Shown: piece by piece, positions 1-8,243 of the stretch
Layout: each line of letters starts with the position of its first letter
Position numbering within the stretch: position 1 is the first letter of the stretch
From: an uncultured Eubacteriales bacterium
GTDB taxonomy: Bacteria; Bacillota; Clostridia; Oscillospirales; Ruminococcaceae
Assembly: GCA_959605275.1 (NCBI GenBank)
Contig: CAUHFD010000007.1
Location: forward strand, 1 to 32,223
Reading direction: 5' to 3'
DNA: 32,223 nucleotides
Position numbers and translations under genes: made by a program
Notes under the pieces: model-generated
What the model was told of the DNA's origin: nothing
Databases searched by the model: none
The model's input: only the letters and a program-made list of their open reading frames with translations

Positions 1-13
1 TAACCTTTGACAT
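1..13 (-). CDS. start of a divergent gene, cut off by the left edge
   Basis: Only four codons lie in the window, reading M-S-K-V on the minus strand. The start is supported by a strong Shine-Dalgarno on the minus strand (complement of CCTCCTCC at 20-27) six bases upstream, and by a promoter-like pair further up (68-95). The divergent position beside a large sugar operon is typical of a regulator gene. M-S-K-V would fit the usual opening of LacI-family proteins, and LacI-operator-like sites lie in the shared gap. Four residues cannot establish a family, so the regulator idea is inference. Confidence 0.55.
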
Positions 14-67
14 GATGAACCTCCTCCGTATATGATTGAGGATGAACAATGATAACACTATAATCTA

Positions 68-95
68 ATATTATCATAATAAAATAAAAAGTCAA
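68..95 (-). promoter_or_regulatory. sigma-A-type promoter for the divergent left-edge gene
   Basis: On the minus strand a -35 TTGACT (positions 95-90) and a -10 TAATAT (73-68) are separated by 16 bases. Transcription would begin near position 60 and give a leader of about 48 nt before the minus-strand ATG at 13. Both hexamers are one base from consensus. The region is AT-rich, so some chance matches are expected. Confidence 0.5.
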
Positions 96-120
96 TAATT
101 CTAATTTTTAAATTTGGTGA

Positions 121-134
121 TAAAACGATAAAAT
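121..134 (+). promoter_or_regulatory. weak LacI-operator-like site
   Basis: TAAAACGATAAAAT has a central CG flanked by A/T runs, like the better sites at 196, 303 and 603. It lies just upstream of the divergent -35 box. It is the weakest member of the group because its right half lacks the TT after CGR, and it may be chance. Confidence 0.25.
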
Positions 135-195
135 ATTAAATATATACAACATAATTAGTCTCATTTTGTATATATTTAATATTGATTTTTCTTAA

Positions 196-209
196 TAAAA
201 CGGTTAAAA
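196..209 (+). promoter_or_regulatory. LacI-operator-like site 1
   Basis: TAAAACGGTTAAAA is built around a central CG, the hallmark of LacI-family operators. Against the catabolite-response consensus TGWAARCGYTWWCA it matches 11 of 14 positions, and the three mismatches (2, 9, 13) are the same ones seen in the sites at 303 and 603. That shared pattern suggests one specific regulator rather than CcpA. Confidence 0.4.
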
Positions 210-302
210 TCATATATGAAATGAATTGATTTTGAATTTTCTTTGGTTCGACTGATATAATTCTACTATTTAAAAAGCGTGTCTTGCTTATTTTCAATAA
301 AA

Positions 303-318
303 ATTAAACCGCTTAAAT
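303..318 (-). promoter_or_regulatory. LacI-operator-like site 2
   Basis: On the minus strand this reads ATTTAAGCGGTTTAAT, an imperfect palindrome around CG. It agrees with the site at 603-618 in 13 of 16 positions, and its first 11 bases recur exactly at 7959-7969 in the other large gap of the locus. Confidence 0.45.
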
Positions 319-570
319 ATTTGCGACTGGATTACATATATTGGCTTTATTTACGTGACAAATGGATATTAAAGATATATCAATAGCGAAGTTATGTACA
401 AAATAATACATTTGTTTGAATTTTAATATGTTTGTAAAAAATATGTGTTTATTAAACGTTTTTTGTTTTATATGCACAAAAGAAAAGTTGTTTTTTTCTC
501 TAATGTTTAGAGATTAATTAAATGTGTTTGTCGTTACTCAAATAAACAATCAGATTTTACAGTAAACCTA

Positions 571-576
571 TATAAT
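571..576 (+). promoter_or_regulatory. -10 element of the main operon promoter
   Basis: TATAAT is a perfect -10 hexamer about 80 nt before the first gene. The expected -35 position (around 548-553, AATCAG) is a poor match, so the promoter may need an activator or be weak. Transcription would start near 583, which places the operator-like site at 603-618 just downstream of the start, a usual repressor position. Confidence 0.45.
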
Positions 577-602
577 ACGCAGACACACATAATTTCCAAA
601 AA

Positions 603-618
603 GTTAAATCGCTTTAAT
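603..618 (-). promoter_or_regulatory. LacI-operator-like site 3, downstream of the predicted transcript start
   Basis: Minus-strand ATTAAAGCGATTTAAC has the same central CG and A/T arms as the site at 303-318. It sits between the predicted transcription start (about 583) and the ribosome binding site (641-647) of the first gene, where a bound repressor would block elongation. Identity of the regulator is inferred, not shown. Confidence 0.45.
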
Positions 619-655
619 TGTAACATAGAAGTATTTTTAGAGGTGAGAGAAGATT

Positions 656-2092
656 ATGAGAGGGTCTGCTTTTATCGACAATTCCGACCTAATTCCCAAA
701 ATATTGCCGGACAGCGAGGTTAAGTTGGATGCAAACGGAACCCCAGACTGGGCAAGCACCTTGATATTGGGCGAGATCAGAATCGCCACAGCAACCGAAG
801 AAGGAACGCTTCAGTCAGCAGTTCCGGTGTTAGATCACTACGCTGAAATGGGGATCAACGGACTGTGGGTCTGTCCGGTATACGATCCAGGAAAAACCGG
901 AAACGGATACGGAAACATGGGCACCCATACCATAGACCCTGCAATCACGGGTACGGAAGATTATGAAAAGGGCTGGCAGGTTTTAAAAGGTTTTATTGAT
1001 GAGGCCCATAAGCGAAATATCCGGATTTTTCTGGACGTTATTTCTTGGGGAACGGTAAACGAAAGCCCGCTGTTCACTGAACATCCGGACTGGTTTACAG
1101 CAAACTCGGTCTGGGGCGGAAGAGAATTTAATTTTAATAACGATGAGTTTGTCGAGTGGTATACAAACGAGGTCGTAGAGATCGCGTTAAAGACCGGTTG
1201 TGATGGGTTTCGCTATGACGTAGAGCCAAGTTACGCAGGGTACAAGGTGGACGGAGAAATCCGCAACCGTCTGTTAAAGCGTGGAAGAAAGATATTCGCG
1301 ATCGGGGAGGCGGAAAATGACCGCGGCGGCGCTTATGACGTCGAGCAGGGTGGGATTACCGGAACGGTCACGGTTGAAAATTATACTTCGGTCGAGCCGA
1401 TCTATTTTATGATAGATCGCTACAACATTGTCGACAGCATCAAAAAAGGTGAGCATATCGGCAGTATTGCTTCACAGGGAAAGGGTATGGGCGGCAGATA
1501 CCGGTATTATACGAACTGCATATCCAGCCACGATAACAAATATCCTGTTGGGTGTGCAAACCGCCTTGCATTCGGCTATCAGATGATCTATTCTCCGTTT
1601 ATACCGCTTTGGTACATAGGCGAAGAGTGGAACAATCCCTTAAAGCTTTCAGTTGAAGATTCGGTTTTGTATTTTAATCAGATTGACTGGCAAGCGCTTT
1701 TGATTCCCGAAAACCGCGCGTTGTATGAAGACATCAAGACGATGATACGGATTAGGAGACAGTATCCCGAGATTTTTGCCTATTATCCTGATGAATTTAT
1801 CAACACCAACATCTGCAAAGTGTGTGCAACAGGCGGCAGTTTACAGGCCTACGCGCGTTATATGAATAACATTGCAATGCTGATTATTCCGAATAACAAC
1901 GCCTCAGGAGACGGAAATATTACAATATCCATTCCGTTTGCAGCCTGCGGTATGGATACCAAAAAACATTTTACCATTACCGACGCTGTATCGGGTGCGC
2001 TTATTGCAGAGGGTAATGCAGAAAAAGTAGAGGAAATTGCTTTATTTGTTCCGTTTATGGATCAGCGAGTGCTAAAGGTAAAGGTGAACTAA
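656..2092 (+). CDS. GH13 alpha-amylase-type glycosidase, no signal peptide
   Basis: This 478-residue protein is an alpha-amylase-superfamily (beta/alpha)8 hydrolase, expected to cleave alpha-glycosidic bonds by a retaining mechanism. Visible signatures are GFRYD with the nucleophile at about D188, IGEAE with the acid/base at about E218, and SSHDN with the third acid at about D293. The usual region-I motif DxVxNH is replaced by DVISWG, so its histidine is missing. There is no signal peptide: an in-frame stop at 644-646 and a good ribosome binding site (641-647) fix the start exactly where homology to the mature part of the gene at 6088 begins. The Ser/Thr linker and membrane anchor of that paralogue are also absent, so a cytosolic enzyme is predicted. 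It is the first gene of the operon. The exact subfamily and substrate are unknown. Confidence 0.85.
   Translation: MRGSAFIDNSDLIPKILPDSEVKLDANGTPDWASTLILGEIRIATATEEGTLQSAVPVLDHYAEMGINGLWVCPVYDPGKTGNGYGNMGTHTIDPAITGTEDYEKGWQVLKGFIDEAHKRNIRIFLDVISWGTVNESPLFTEHPDWFTANSVWGGREFNFNNDEFVEWYTNEVVEIALKTGCDGFRYDVEPSYAGYKVDGEIRNRLLKRGRKIFAIGEAENDRGGAYDVEQGGITGTVTVENYTSVEPIYFMIDRYNIVDSIKKGEHIGSIASQGKGMGGRYRYYTNCISSHDNKYPVGCANRLAFGYQMIYSPFIPLWYIGEEWNNPLKLSVEDSVLYFNQIDWQALLIPENRALYEDIKTMIRIRRQYPEIFAYYPDEFINTNICKVCATGGSLQAYARYMNNIAMLIIPNNNASGDGNITISIPFAACGMDTKKHFTITDAVSGALIAEGNAEKVEEIALFVPFMDQRVLKVKVN
845..1080 (+). repeat. 236-bp segment identical to 6367-6602
   Basis: By direct comparison this segment of the first GH13 gene matches 6367-6602 base for base. 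Flanking coding sequence on the left is also close to identical, while from about 1340 onward the two genes diverge strongly. The pattern suggests recent duplication with later change, or gene conversion limited to the 5' half. Confidence 0.9.
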
Positions 2093-2143
2093 CCTACGGC
2101 GCTTGTATGTTCATTTATAATTTTAAAACGTGGAGGGAAGACT

Positions 2144-5100
2144 ATGAGCAAATCGACCAAACATTTCACGGCATTTATGGCGATGATATTGTCTATCACA
2201 TTAATACTGGGTATCGTCCCTGCAATGCCAAAAGTGTTCGCGAATCCGGACGACAGTATGATATGGTTTGTTCCGGACGAACAGCATCAGGTGATCCACA
2301 GCGCTGACGGTACCGCGTGGTGGGGTGCAGCATGGGGATATAAAACGACCTTTTCTGAAAACGGGCTGCATTTTGAAACAAAATTCCCCGGAACAGCTGT
2401 CCGTACCGGTTATACGCAAACTTTTGATTTAGACGGTTTGACCTTTGCTTTTGATAATCTGAACAATGAACAGTCAAAGGCAGTGATCACAATGCTGATG
2501 TCCGCCACTACATTTTACACCTTTGATCCCGCTTTTTCTGGGAACAATAACACGCTTGATATTGTGCTGGACACCGTAAACGGAAAGATCACCTTTGAAG
2601 ATGGTACTGTTCTGCTTGAGAATGACGCTTTAAAATATGCAAACATTACCGATAAGGCATTTACCGTTACTTTTAATAAGGACAATGATGGCTACAAGGT
2701 GACTGTTGATATTGAAGGTACTGCTATCACTGGAACTACAGCGTTCAGTTCTGCTATGATAGCCGCGCACTCTGATATAACCGATGAAGGGCATGTTGTA
2801 ATCGGTGTTGCAGGCGGTGCCGGTAGCGAGGGGCTGACCTCGTTTGACTTAAATAAGATAGGCGGCGCCCGCAAAGCCTCGATAAAAGGTGAAAATTCGC
2901 TTACAGCTTCTAATTTCGCTATCCCGGTCGCTAACAATTTCTGGCCGGACAGATTGGCTTTGCGTGACGCTCCTACTGGTGGAGCACGCATGATCTTCTT
3001 TAACAGCGGTATTACAAATGTAAGAAACGGTCCATGGACACCTGCTAAGTTGGACGGTATGTATCTTAAGGTCAATAATATTTCGGTAATCGGCGCAAGC
3101 AACCCGAAAAATCTGCCGGAGATTGCTTTTGTCTTTACTGACAAAGATGCCTATGACGGCTGGAACGCAGCGTCCAATATGCTTGCGCTCGTTTTAGATA
3201 CTCGCAACGGGAAATTAAGATTTTCTAGCGATGGAAAATTTTTAGAAGAAACCCATGTGATTATTACAGATGAGACGCTGAAATATGAAAACATTGCACA
3301 GCGCGAGGTCATTCTCCGCACTTTTAAAAACGATGACGGAAGCTATAAGGTGCAGATAGAGATCGATGGCAAAGAGCCTTTATTCGGCACTCTTCCGGCT
3401 TCCTGCATAGAAAGTGCCTCACTCCTGTCTGATCCTGACAATGCAAAGCTGGTCATAACGCCAGCAATTCCAGAAGGAGAGGGAATGCCGGGAAAAGCTG
3501 AGTTTATGATCGACTTAGTTGAATATTTTGCAACCCCGGAGGGCGAGTTGGACGCGCCTGATTCGACAGATGATCCTGATATTACAAGAATTCCCGGCGT
3601 GACCTATCTCGATACATCACAACTTAAGATCTATGGTTCGGACAATTCGGAGATTATAGGTACAAAAGAGGCTTGGGCGCAAAGCGGCGGATTGATTGTA
3701 ACGAATCTGAAAACCGGCGTCAGAATGGCGTTCAGCAATGCTGTAGCAGTGGGACACCGTGAGGGATACTACAAAAAAATTGCGCTTGACAGAACAGAAT
3801 TTACGTTCCGCCGTTTAAAAGGCGGAGATTTCGGGTTGGTGTTTGGAAATCAGGATAACATCTATCCGATCTCTTTCGGTGCAAATACTTTGTTGCTTGC
3901 TTATTCTGCGTCTGAGCAGAAAATCTATGCAAAAACCAACGACGGCATAACGGCTAATGTTATCACAGGTCTTGCACCAAAGGTATTAGAAGACGATTTA
4001 TTTACTTATTATTTTGAAGAAAACGAAGACGGCGGTTATACCCTTAAAGTGACAGCAGGAGACAATAACTATAGCGGCACGATCCCAGCCGATGTTATCA
4101 CCGCATCTGGTGTTGACGACTTTGGTGCTGTTGAAATGTCTATCAACCCTGTTACGACCGGCGATTCCTTTACCATTGATTTTATTGGCATCCGTCGGTT
4201 AGAGGTAGGCGATCCTGATATTGATCCGATCGACGGTGTGATCTATTTGAATAAGAGTCTGCTGAAAATACACAGCAACCCGAATCAGCATGAACAGGAT
4301 ACGATAAAAAACTGGACCGGTGCCGGTTTGATCGCTGCAAAGGATTTAAAGAAGGGCGTCCGTTTTAATTTTAACACCACAGAGGCTAATGTTCGTGAGG
4401 GCTATAAAGAGGCAATGAACCTGAAAGGGTTACAGTTGCATTTCCGCAGTTTTCAGGGTACCGGCTTCGGCATTACGATAGCGGATACAGGCTCAAGCTA
4501 TCCTCCTGAATTCAGCGCCAGCGCCCGCGGCCTTGCAATTCGTTATGACGCTGCGCGAAAGCTTATTTATGCTGCTACTATAGATGAGGCAGGCGTGATT
4601 ACAGAAACAGAACTTATTCAAGATATTTCGCTCCCTGCGGATACTTACTTCACCTATACCTTTGCTATCAACGCTGACCGCGGATATGATTTTATCGTGG
4701 ATGTTGATGACACCGAATATAAAGGTGTGATTCCTAAAGCAGTGCTTGATCAGGCGAAAACCATTACTAACGCTACTGAGATCGAAGTAAGCCTGAATTC
4801 AGGCGGCTTTACCAGTACGCAGATTGATTATATCGGAGTCCGTCAGCTTACTTTGGTTGATGCAGCTGCTGTAGCAGATGTAATCCATGTGATTGATGCA
4901 ATCGGTGATATTTCTTTAGAAAATGGAACTCCAATCCGCACGGCTAGAAAGCTTTATGAACAGCTGAACAAGGAAGAAAAAGAAACGGTTATAAACTATG
5001 ATGATTTATTAAAAGCCGAAGAAGCGTATCATGAACTTGCTACTGAGGCAGATCGTCCGCTGACCTATCTTGACATTTCCAATTCGCGTCATGCCGGCAG

Positions 5101-6088
5101 CACTTCTGAAGCCATCCAGCAAACCGTGTTTAAAGACTGGGCCAATAATTTCCACGTTTCCAATATACCGACAGGCGGTTTGTGTCTTGAGTTCATCAAC
5201 GCGGTAACCGGTCACCGTGAGGGCTATAATAAAAAGGTGGATATGTCTGATCTGTTGCTGCAATTTGACAACCTTGACGCTGCCTATGCAGAAAACTGTA
5301 AATTTGCCGTTTTGTTTGGCAAAGACTCAGGATTCTATGGAATTGAGTACAATCCTGCCAATCCACCGTTAGCGCTTGTGCTTGATACGGCAGCTGGAAC
5401 GATAACTGCATATCCCCGTGAGCATGTTATCATCCAGAGCGACTATTTGAAGCTTGAGAACTTAAAAGGCAAGCGTTTCTCCTATCAATTGGCTACACGC
5501 GGCGAAGATGAGGGATATGATCTTACTGTTCGCGTAGCGGGTCAAGAGTTAAAGGGCACGATTGCTTATGAGGATGTGGCTGCTGCTACGCTGCTGACCA
5601 GCCAGACTGGTTGTAGCATTATGGTTTGTCCTTGGGGTGAAGCTACTGCTACCTGTACTTTCTCACTTGATTTTATCGGTATATGTCAGACTTCCTTACT
5701 GAAGAAAGTGGAAAATGTAACGGCGCTGATTGCCGCCTTGCCGGAAATCATTGCCGAGGGCGATATTGACGCAGTAAAAGAGGCGCTGGCTAATTACCAG
5801 GCACTGCCGCGTAGCCTGAGAGCTTTGGTCGACAACTATAATAAATTAGAAAAAGCCATCGCACAGGTTTACGAATTGGAGAAAGAGGACACCTCATGGA
5901 GCGATGAAACGCCCCCTGGCAAAACCGGTGATCATCAGGATTCCGAAAATTTGCAAACCGGAGTGGGATTCCGTTATGTTTGGTTGCTACTTTCAGCATT
6001 CAGTTTGACAGTCATCGCTGGTACTGTGCTGTTCAAAAAAAAGAGATCGTTGATGTGTGTTGCATTTCAGAAAGGGGGAAGAAAATAA
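2144..6088 (+). CDS. large repeat-containing cell-surface protein with sortase-like C-terminal signal
   Basis: The 1314-residue product starts with a signal peptide (residues 1 to about 34, ending near V-F-A-N). Five related beta-rich domains of about 200 residues follow, at roughly 36-235, 250-465, 485-690, 697-903 and 972-1184. Recurring features are HREGY or VREGY near the start, LVLDT in the middle and a closing IDFIGIR-like strand. Two helical spacers (about 904-965 and 1185-1247) resemble those common in clostridial surface proteins. The end has NLQTG (1269-1273), a hydrophobic stretch and KKKR, an LPXTG-like sorting signal or simple membrane anchor. No catalytic motif is seen; glycan binding is inferred from the jelly-roll-like look and from sitting between two GH13 genes. 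A GGAGGGAAG site precedes the ATG, 51 nt after the previous gene. The stop overlaps the next start by one base (TAATG), suggesting translational coupling. Confidence 0.8.
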   Translation: MSKSTKHFTAFMAMILSITLILGIVPAMPKVFANPDDSMIWFVPDEQHQVIHSADGTAWWGAAWGYKTTFSENGLHFETKFPGTAVRTGYTQTFDLDGLTFAFDNLNNEQSKAVITMLMSATTFYTFDPAFSGNNNTLDIVLDTVNGKITFEDGTVLLENDALKYANITDKAFTVTFNKDNDGYKVTVDIEGTAITGTTAFSSAMIAAHSDITDEGHVVIGVAGGAGSEGLTSFDLNKIGGARKASIKGENSLTASNFAIPVANNFWPDRLALRDAPTGGARMIFFNSGITNVRNGPWTPAKLDGMYLKVNNISVIGASNPKNLPEIAFVFTDKDAYDGWNAASNMLALVLDTRNGKLRFSSDGKFLEETHVIITDETLKYENIAQREVILRTFKNDDGSYKVQIEIDGKEPLFGTLPASCIESASLLSDPDNAKLVITPAIPEGEGMPGKAEFMIDLVEYFATPEGELDAPDSTDDPDITRIPGVTYLDTSQLKIYGSDNSEIIGTKEAWAQSGGLIVTNLKTGVRMAFSNAVAVGHREGYYKKIALDRTEFTFRRLKGGDFGLVFGNQDNIYPISFGANTLLLAYSASEQKIYAKTNDGITANVITGLAPKVLEDDLFTYYFEENEDGGYTLKVTAGDNNYSGTIPADVITASGVDDFGAVEMSINPVTTGDSFTIDFIGIRRLEVGDPDIDPIDGVIYLNKSLLKIHSNPNQHEQDTIKNWTGAGLIAAKDLKKGVRFNFNTTEANVREGYKEAMNLKGLQLHFRSFQGTGFGITIADTGSSYPPEFSASARGLAIRYDAARKLIYAATIDEAGVITETELIQDISLPADTYFTYTFAINADRGYDFIVDVDDTEYKGVIPKAVLDQAKTITNATEIEVSLNSGGFTSTQIDYIGVRQLTLVDAAAVADVIHVIDAIGDISLENGTPIRTARKLYEQLNKEEKETVINYDDLLKAEEAYHELATEADRPLTYLDISNSRHAGSTSEAIQQTVFKDWANNFHVSNIPTGGLCLEFINAVTGHREGYNKKVDMSDLLLQFDNLDAAYAENCKFAVLFGKDSGFYGIEYNPANPPLALVLDTAAGTITAYPREHVIIQSDYLKLENLKGKRFSYQLATRGEDEGYDLTVRVAGQELKGTIAYEDVAAATLLTSQTGCSIMVCPWGEATATCTFSLDFIGICQTSLLKKVENVTALIAALPEIIAEGDIDAVKEALANYQALPRSLRALVDNYNKLEKAIAQVYELEKEDTSWSDETPPGKTGDHQDSENLQTGVGFRYVWLLLSAFSLTVIAGTVLFKKKRSLMCVAFQKGGRK

Positions 6089-7947
6089 TGTTTAAAAAAC
6101 TCTTATCCCTTACCATGGCTTTGGTCTTACTGGGTACTGCTGTTATTTCTATTAGTGCTTCCGACGCGGCAGATTACACAAAAGCCGCCGGCTATATCGA
6201 CAATTCCGACCTAATTCCCAAAATATTGCCCGACAGCGAGGTTAAGCTGGATGCAAACGGAACCCCCGACTGGGCAAGCACCTTGATATTAGGCGAAATT
6301 CGTATTGCCACAGCAACCGAAGAAGGAACGCTTCAATCAGCAGTTCCGGTGTTGGATCACTACGCCGAAATGGGGATCAACGGACTGTGGGTCTGTCCGG
6401 TATACGATCCAGGAAAAACCGGAAACGGATACGGAAACATGGGCACCCATACCATAGACCCTGCAATCACGGGTACGGAAGATTATGAAAAGGGCTGGCA
6501 GGTTTTAAAAGGTTTTATTGATGAGGCCCATAAGCGAAATATCCGGATTTTTCTGGACGTTATTTCTTGGGGAACGGTAAACGAAAGCCCGCTGTTCACT
6601 GAGCATCCGGACTGGTTTACAGCAAACTCGGTCTGGGGCGGAAGAGAATTCAACTTTAATAACGATGAGTTTGTCGAGTGGTACACAAACGAGGTCGTGG
6701 AGATTGCGTTGAAAACCGGATGTGACGGGTTCCGATATGACTTGGAGCCTAGCTATGCAGGCTATAAGGTAGACGGAGAGATCCGTAGCCGGCTGTTAAA
6801 GCAGGGAAGAAAGATATTCACGATCGGGGAAGCGGAGAATGATCGTGGCGGCGTTTATGATGTCGAGCAGGGCGGAATTACGGGTACTGTATCTGCAGAT
6901 GTCTACAATTCCCTTACCCCTGTGTGGTGGTTCTTAAACAATTACAATATTGTTGACAGCATCAAAAAAGGTGAGCATATTGGCAGCGAGGCTTCACAAA
7001 CTATGGGTTTCGGCGGTACATACCGTTATTATACGAATGCTCTGTCAAACCATGACAACTGGTACGGTGTTGTCTGCGGTAATCGTTTGGCGATTGGTTA
7101 TCAGGCCATTTTCACACCATTTATACCGCTTTGGTATCTGGGTGAGGAATGGAATGAAAGCCGAGCCGGCACCAATGTCCTTTATTTTGATGAGATAGAC
7201 TGGGATTCTATTAACGACAAAGAGAACCGCGCGTTTTATGAAGACGTAAAGGCAATGCTGCGCATCAGGAGGCAGTATCCTGAAATCTTTGCCTATTATC
7301 CTGACGAATTTATCAATACCAATATTTGCAAAGTGAATGTTGCCGGTTGTATGGATTTGCAGCCATACGGGCGTTATGCCGGAGACACAGCTATGCTCGT
7401 TATCCCGAATTATAATACCCATAATCCGGATGCGGATATGACTGTGTATGTGCCGTTTGAAGAAACAGATCTGCAAAACTATAAGAACTATACAGTTACC
7501 GATGCCGAAACAGGAGAAGTGATCGTAAAAGGCTCTGCTGCCGATATCGCGAAATTTACTGTAAAAGTCCCTTATGAAGACCAGCGGGTATTTATGGTAA
7601 AGGCTTCTAATAAAATTACAGCGAAACCGGAAGATAACAGCAGCACAGTTGTTGAGAAAAACGAGTCGAAAAACAGCCACGACACGGTTGAGACCGACAG
7701 CGATACATCCTCTCAAGAAACGGATAGCAGTACGACAGATGTTTCTCCAGATGATAGCACCGAATCAGAACAGGAATATATCGAAGAAGTCATCAAAATC
7801 AAAAAGCCGAAGAAAAACGGGGACAACAACGGCGGCTACGGATGGCTGGTCGGCGTTGTGATTGCTGCCGCAATTGTAATAATTGGAGGAGCGATTGTTA
7901 CGGTCGTATTGGTACGCAGAAAAAAGAAGGTCTCGGCTGAAGAATAA
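6088..7947 (+). CDS. membrane-anchored extracellular GH13 alpha-amylase-type glycosidase
   Basis: This 619-residue paralogue of the first gene carries a signal peptide (1 to about 28). Its GH13 domain has nucleophile D218 in GFRYD, acid/base E248 in IGEAE and D323 in SNHDN. A Ser/Thr/Asp-rich linker (about 512-580), a transmembrane helix (about 584-609) and R-R-K-K-K follow. The enzyme should face outward, tethered to the membrane. The start at 6088 is chosen because AAAGGGGGAAG (6071-6081) lies just upstream and the signal peptide begins there; an open frame continues back to 5980 but overlaps the previous gene without a signal. Region IV is the standard NHD, whereas the cytosolic copy has SHD. 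As in that copy, the region-I histidine is replaced (DVISWG). It probably trims an alpha-glucan-like glycan before uptake. Confidence 0.85.
   Translation: MFKKLLSLTMALVLLGTAVISISASDAADYTKAAGYIDNSDLIPKILPDSEVKLDANGTPDWASTLILGEIRIATATEEGTLQSAVPVLDHYAEMGINGLWVCPVYDPGKTGNGYGNMGTHTIDPAITGTEDYEKGWQVLKGFIDEAHKRNIRIFLDVISWGTVNESPLFTEHPDWFTANSVWGGREFNFNNDEFVEWYTNEVVEIALKTGCDGFRYDLEPSYAGYKVDGEIRSRLLKQGRKIFTIGEAENDRGGVYDVEQGGITGTVSADVYNSLTPVWWFLNNYNIVDSIKKGEHIGSEASQTMGFGGTYRYYTNALSNHDNWYGVVCGNRLAIGYQAIFTPFIPLWYLGEEWNESRAGTNVLYFDEIDWDSINDKENRAFYEDVKAMLRIRRQYPEIFAYYPDEFINTNICKVNVAGCMDLQPYGRYAGDTAMLVIPNYNTHNPDADMTVYVPFEETDLQNYKNYTVTDAETGEVIVKGSAADIAKFTVKVPYEDQRVFMVKASNKITAKPEDNSSTVVEKNESKNSHDTVETDSDTSSQETDSSTTDVSPDDSTESEQEYIEEVIKIKKPKKNGDNNGGYGWLVGVVIAAAIVIIGGAIVTVVLVRRKKKVSAEE
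6367..6602 (+). repeat. second copy of the 236-bp identical segment
   Basis: This segment of the membrane-anchored GH13 gene is identical to 845-1080. It covers residues 94 to about 172, including the region-I strand, but not the three catalytic acids. Confidence 0.9.
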
Positions 7948-8243
7948 GAACTAATGTCATTTAAGCGGTATCTGACGGCATGATGCGCAAGTTCTGTACT
8001 TACTGCTCTTCGGCAGGGTGGCTTCCAAAGTATGCTTCACAACGGTTTTGTATAAGAGCATTAAAGTATTTTCCTATGAGTGTATCGTTTTTCGGTACGC
8101 TCCGGGGAAAGAGTGCATTTCCCCTTTCCTGCGCTGCGGCGCTGTTTTCTCTTCAAAAGTGTCGAAGCTTATTAGTTTCCGGCAGACTGACAGAAACGCC
8201 CTATTATGCCCCTATACAATTGCTCTAATAAAGAGGACAAAAT
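7948..8243 (+). other. 296-nt gap splitting the operon
   Basis: No convincing gene is seen; two short open frames (7980-8228 and 8018-8254) lack family likeness or a good start. ATTTAAGCGGTA at 7959-7970 repeats 11 bases of the operator-like site at 303-318. A short inverted repeat, GGGGAAA/TTTCCCC (8104-8124), is followed by only three T. The gap is unusually long for this locus, so a second promoter here is possible, but I cannot point to a good -35/-10 pair. Confidence 0.4.
7959..7970 (+). promoter_or_regulatory. partial LacI-operator-like site in the internal gap
   Basis: The first 11 bases, ATTTAAGCGGT, equal one side of the site at 303-318 read on its minus strand. The right half (ATCTG) departs from the palindrome. 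It may let the same regulator control a second transcription unit starting before the GH106-like gene, or be a chance match. Confidence 0.3.

Noticed and set aside
2692..3144. 150-aa open frame on the minus strand
   Set aside because: Antisense to the repeat surface protein; biased composition typical of shadow frames.
7045..7716. 223-aa open frame on the minus strand
   Set aside because: It lies wholly inside the surface GH13 gene, has no family likeness and no ribosome binding site; a shadow frame.
8104..8124. GGGGAAA/TTTCCCC hairpin as a terminator
   Set aside because: Short stem followed by only three T; too weak to call.
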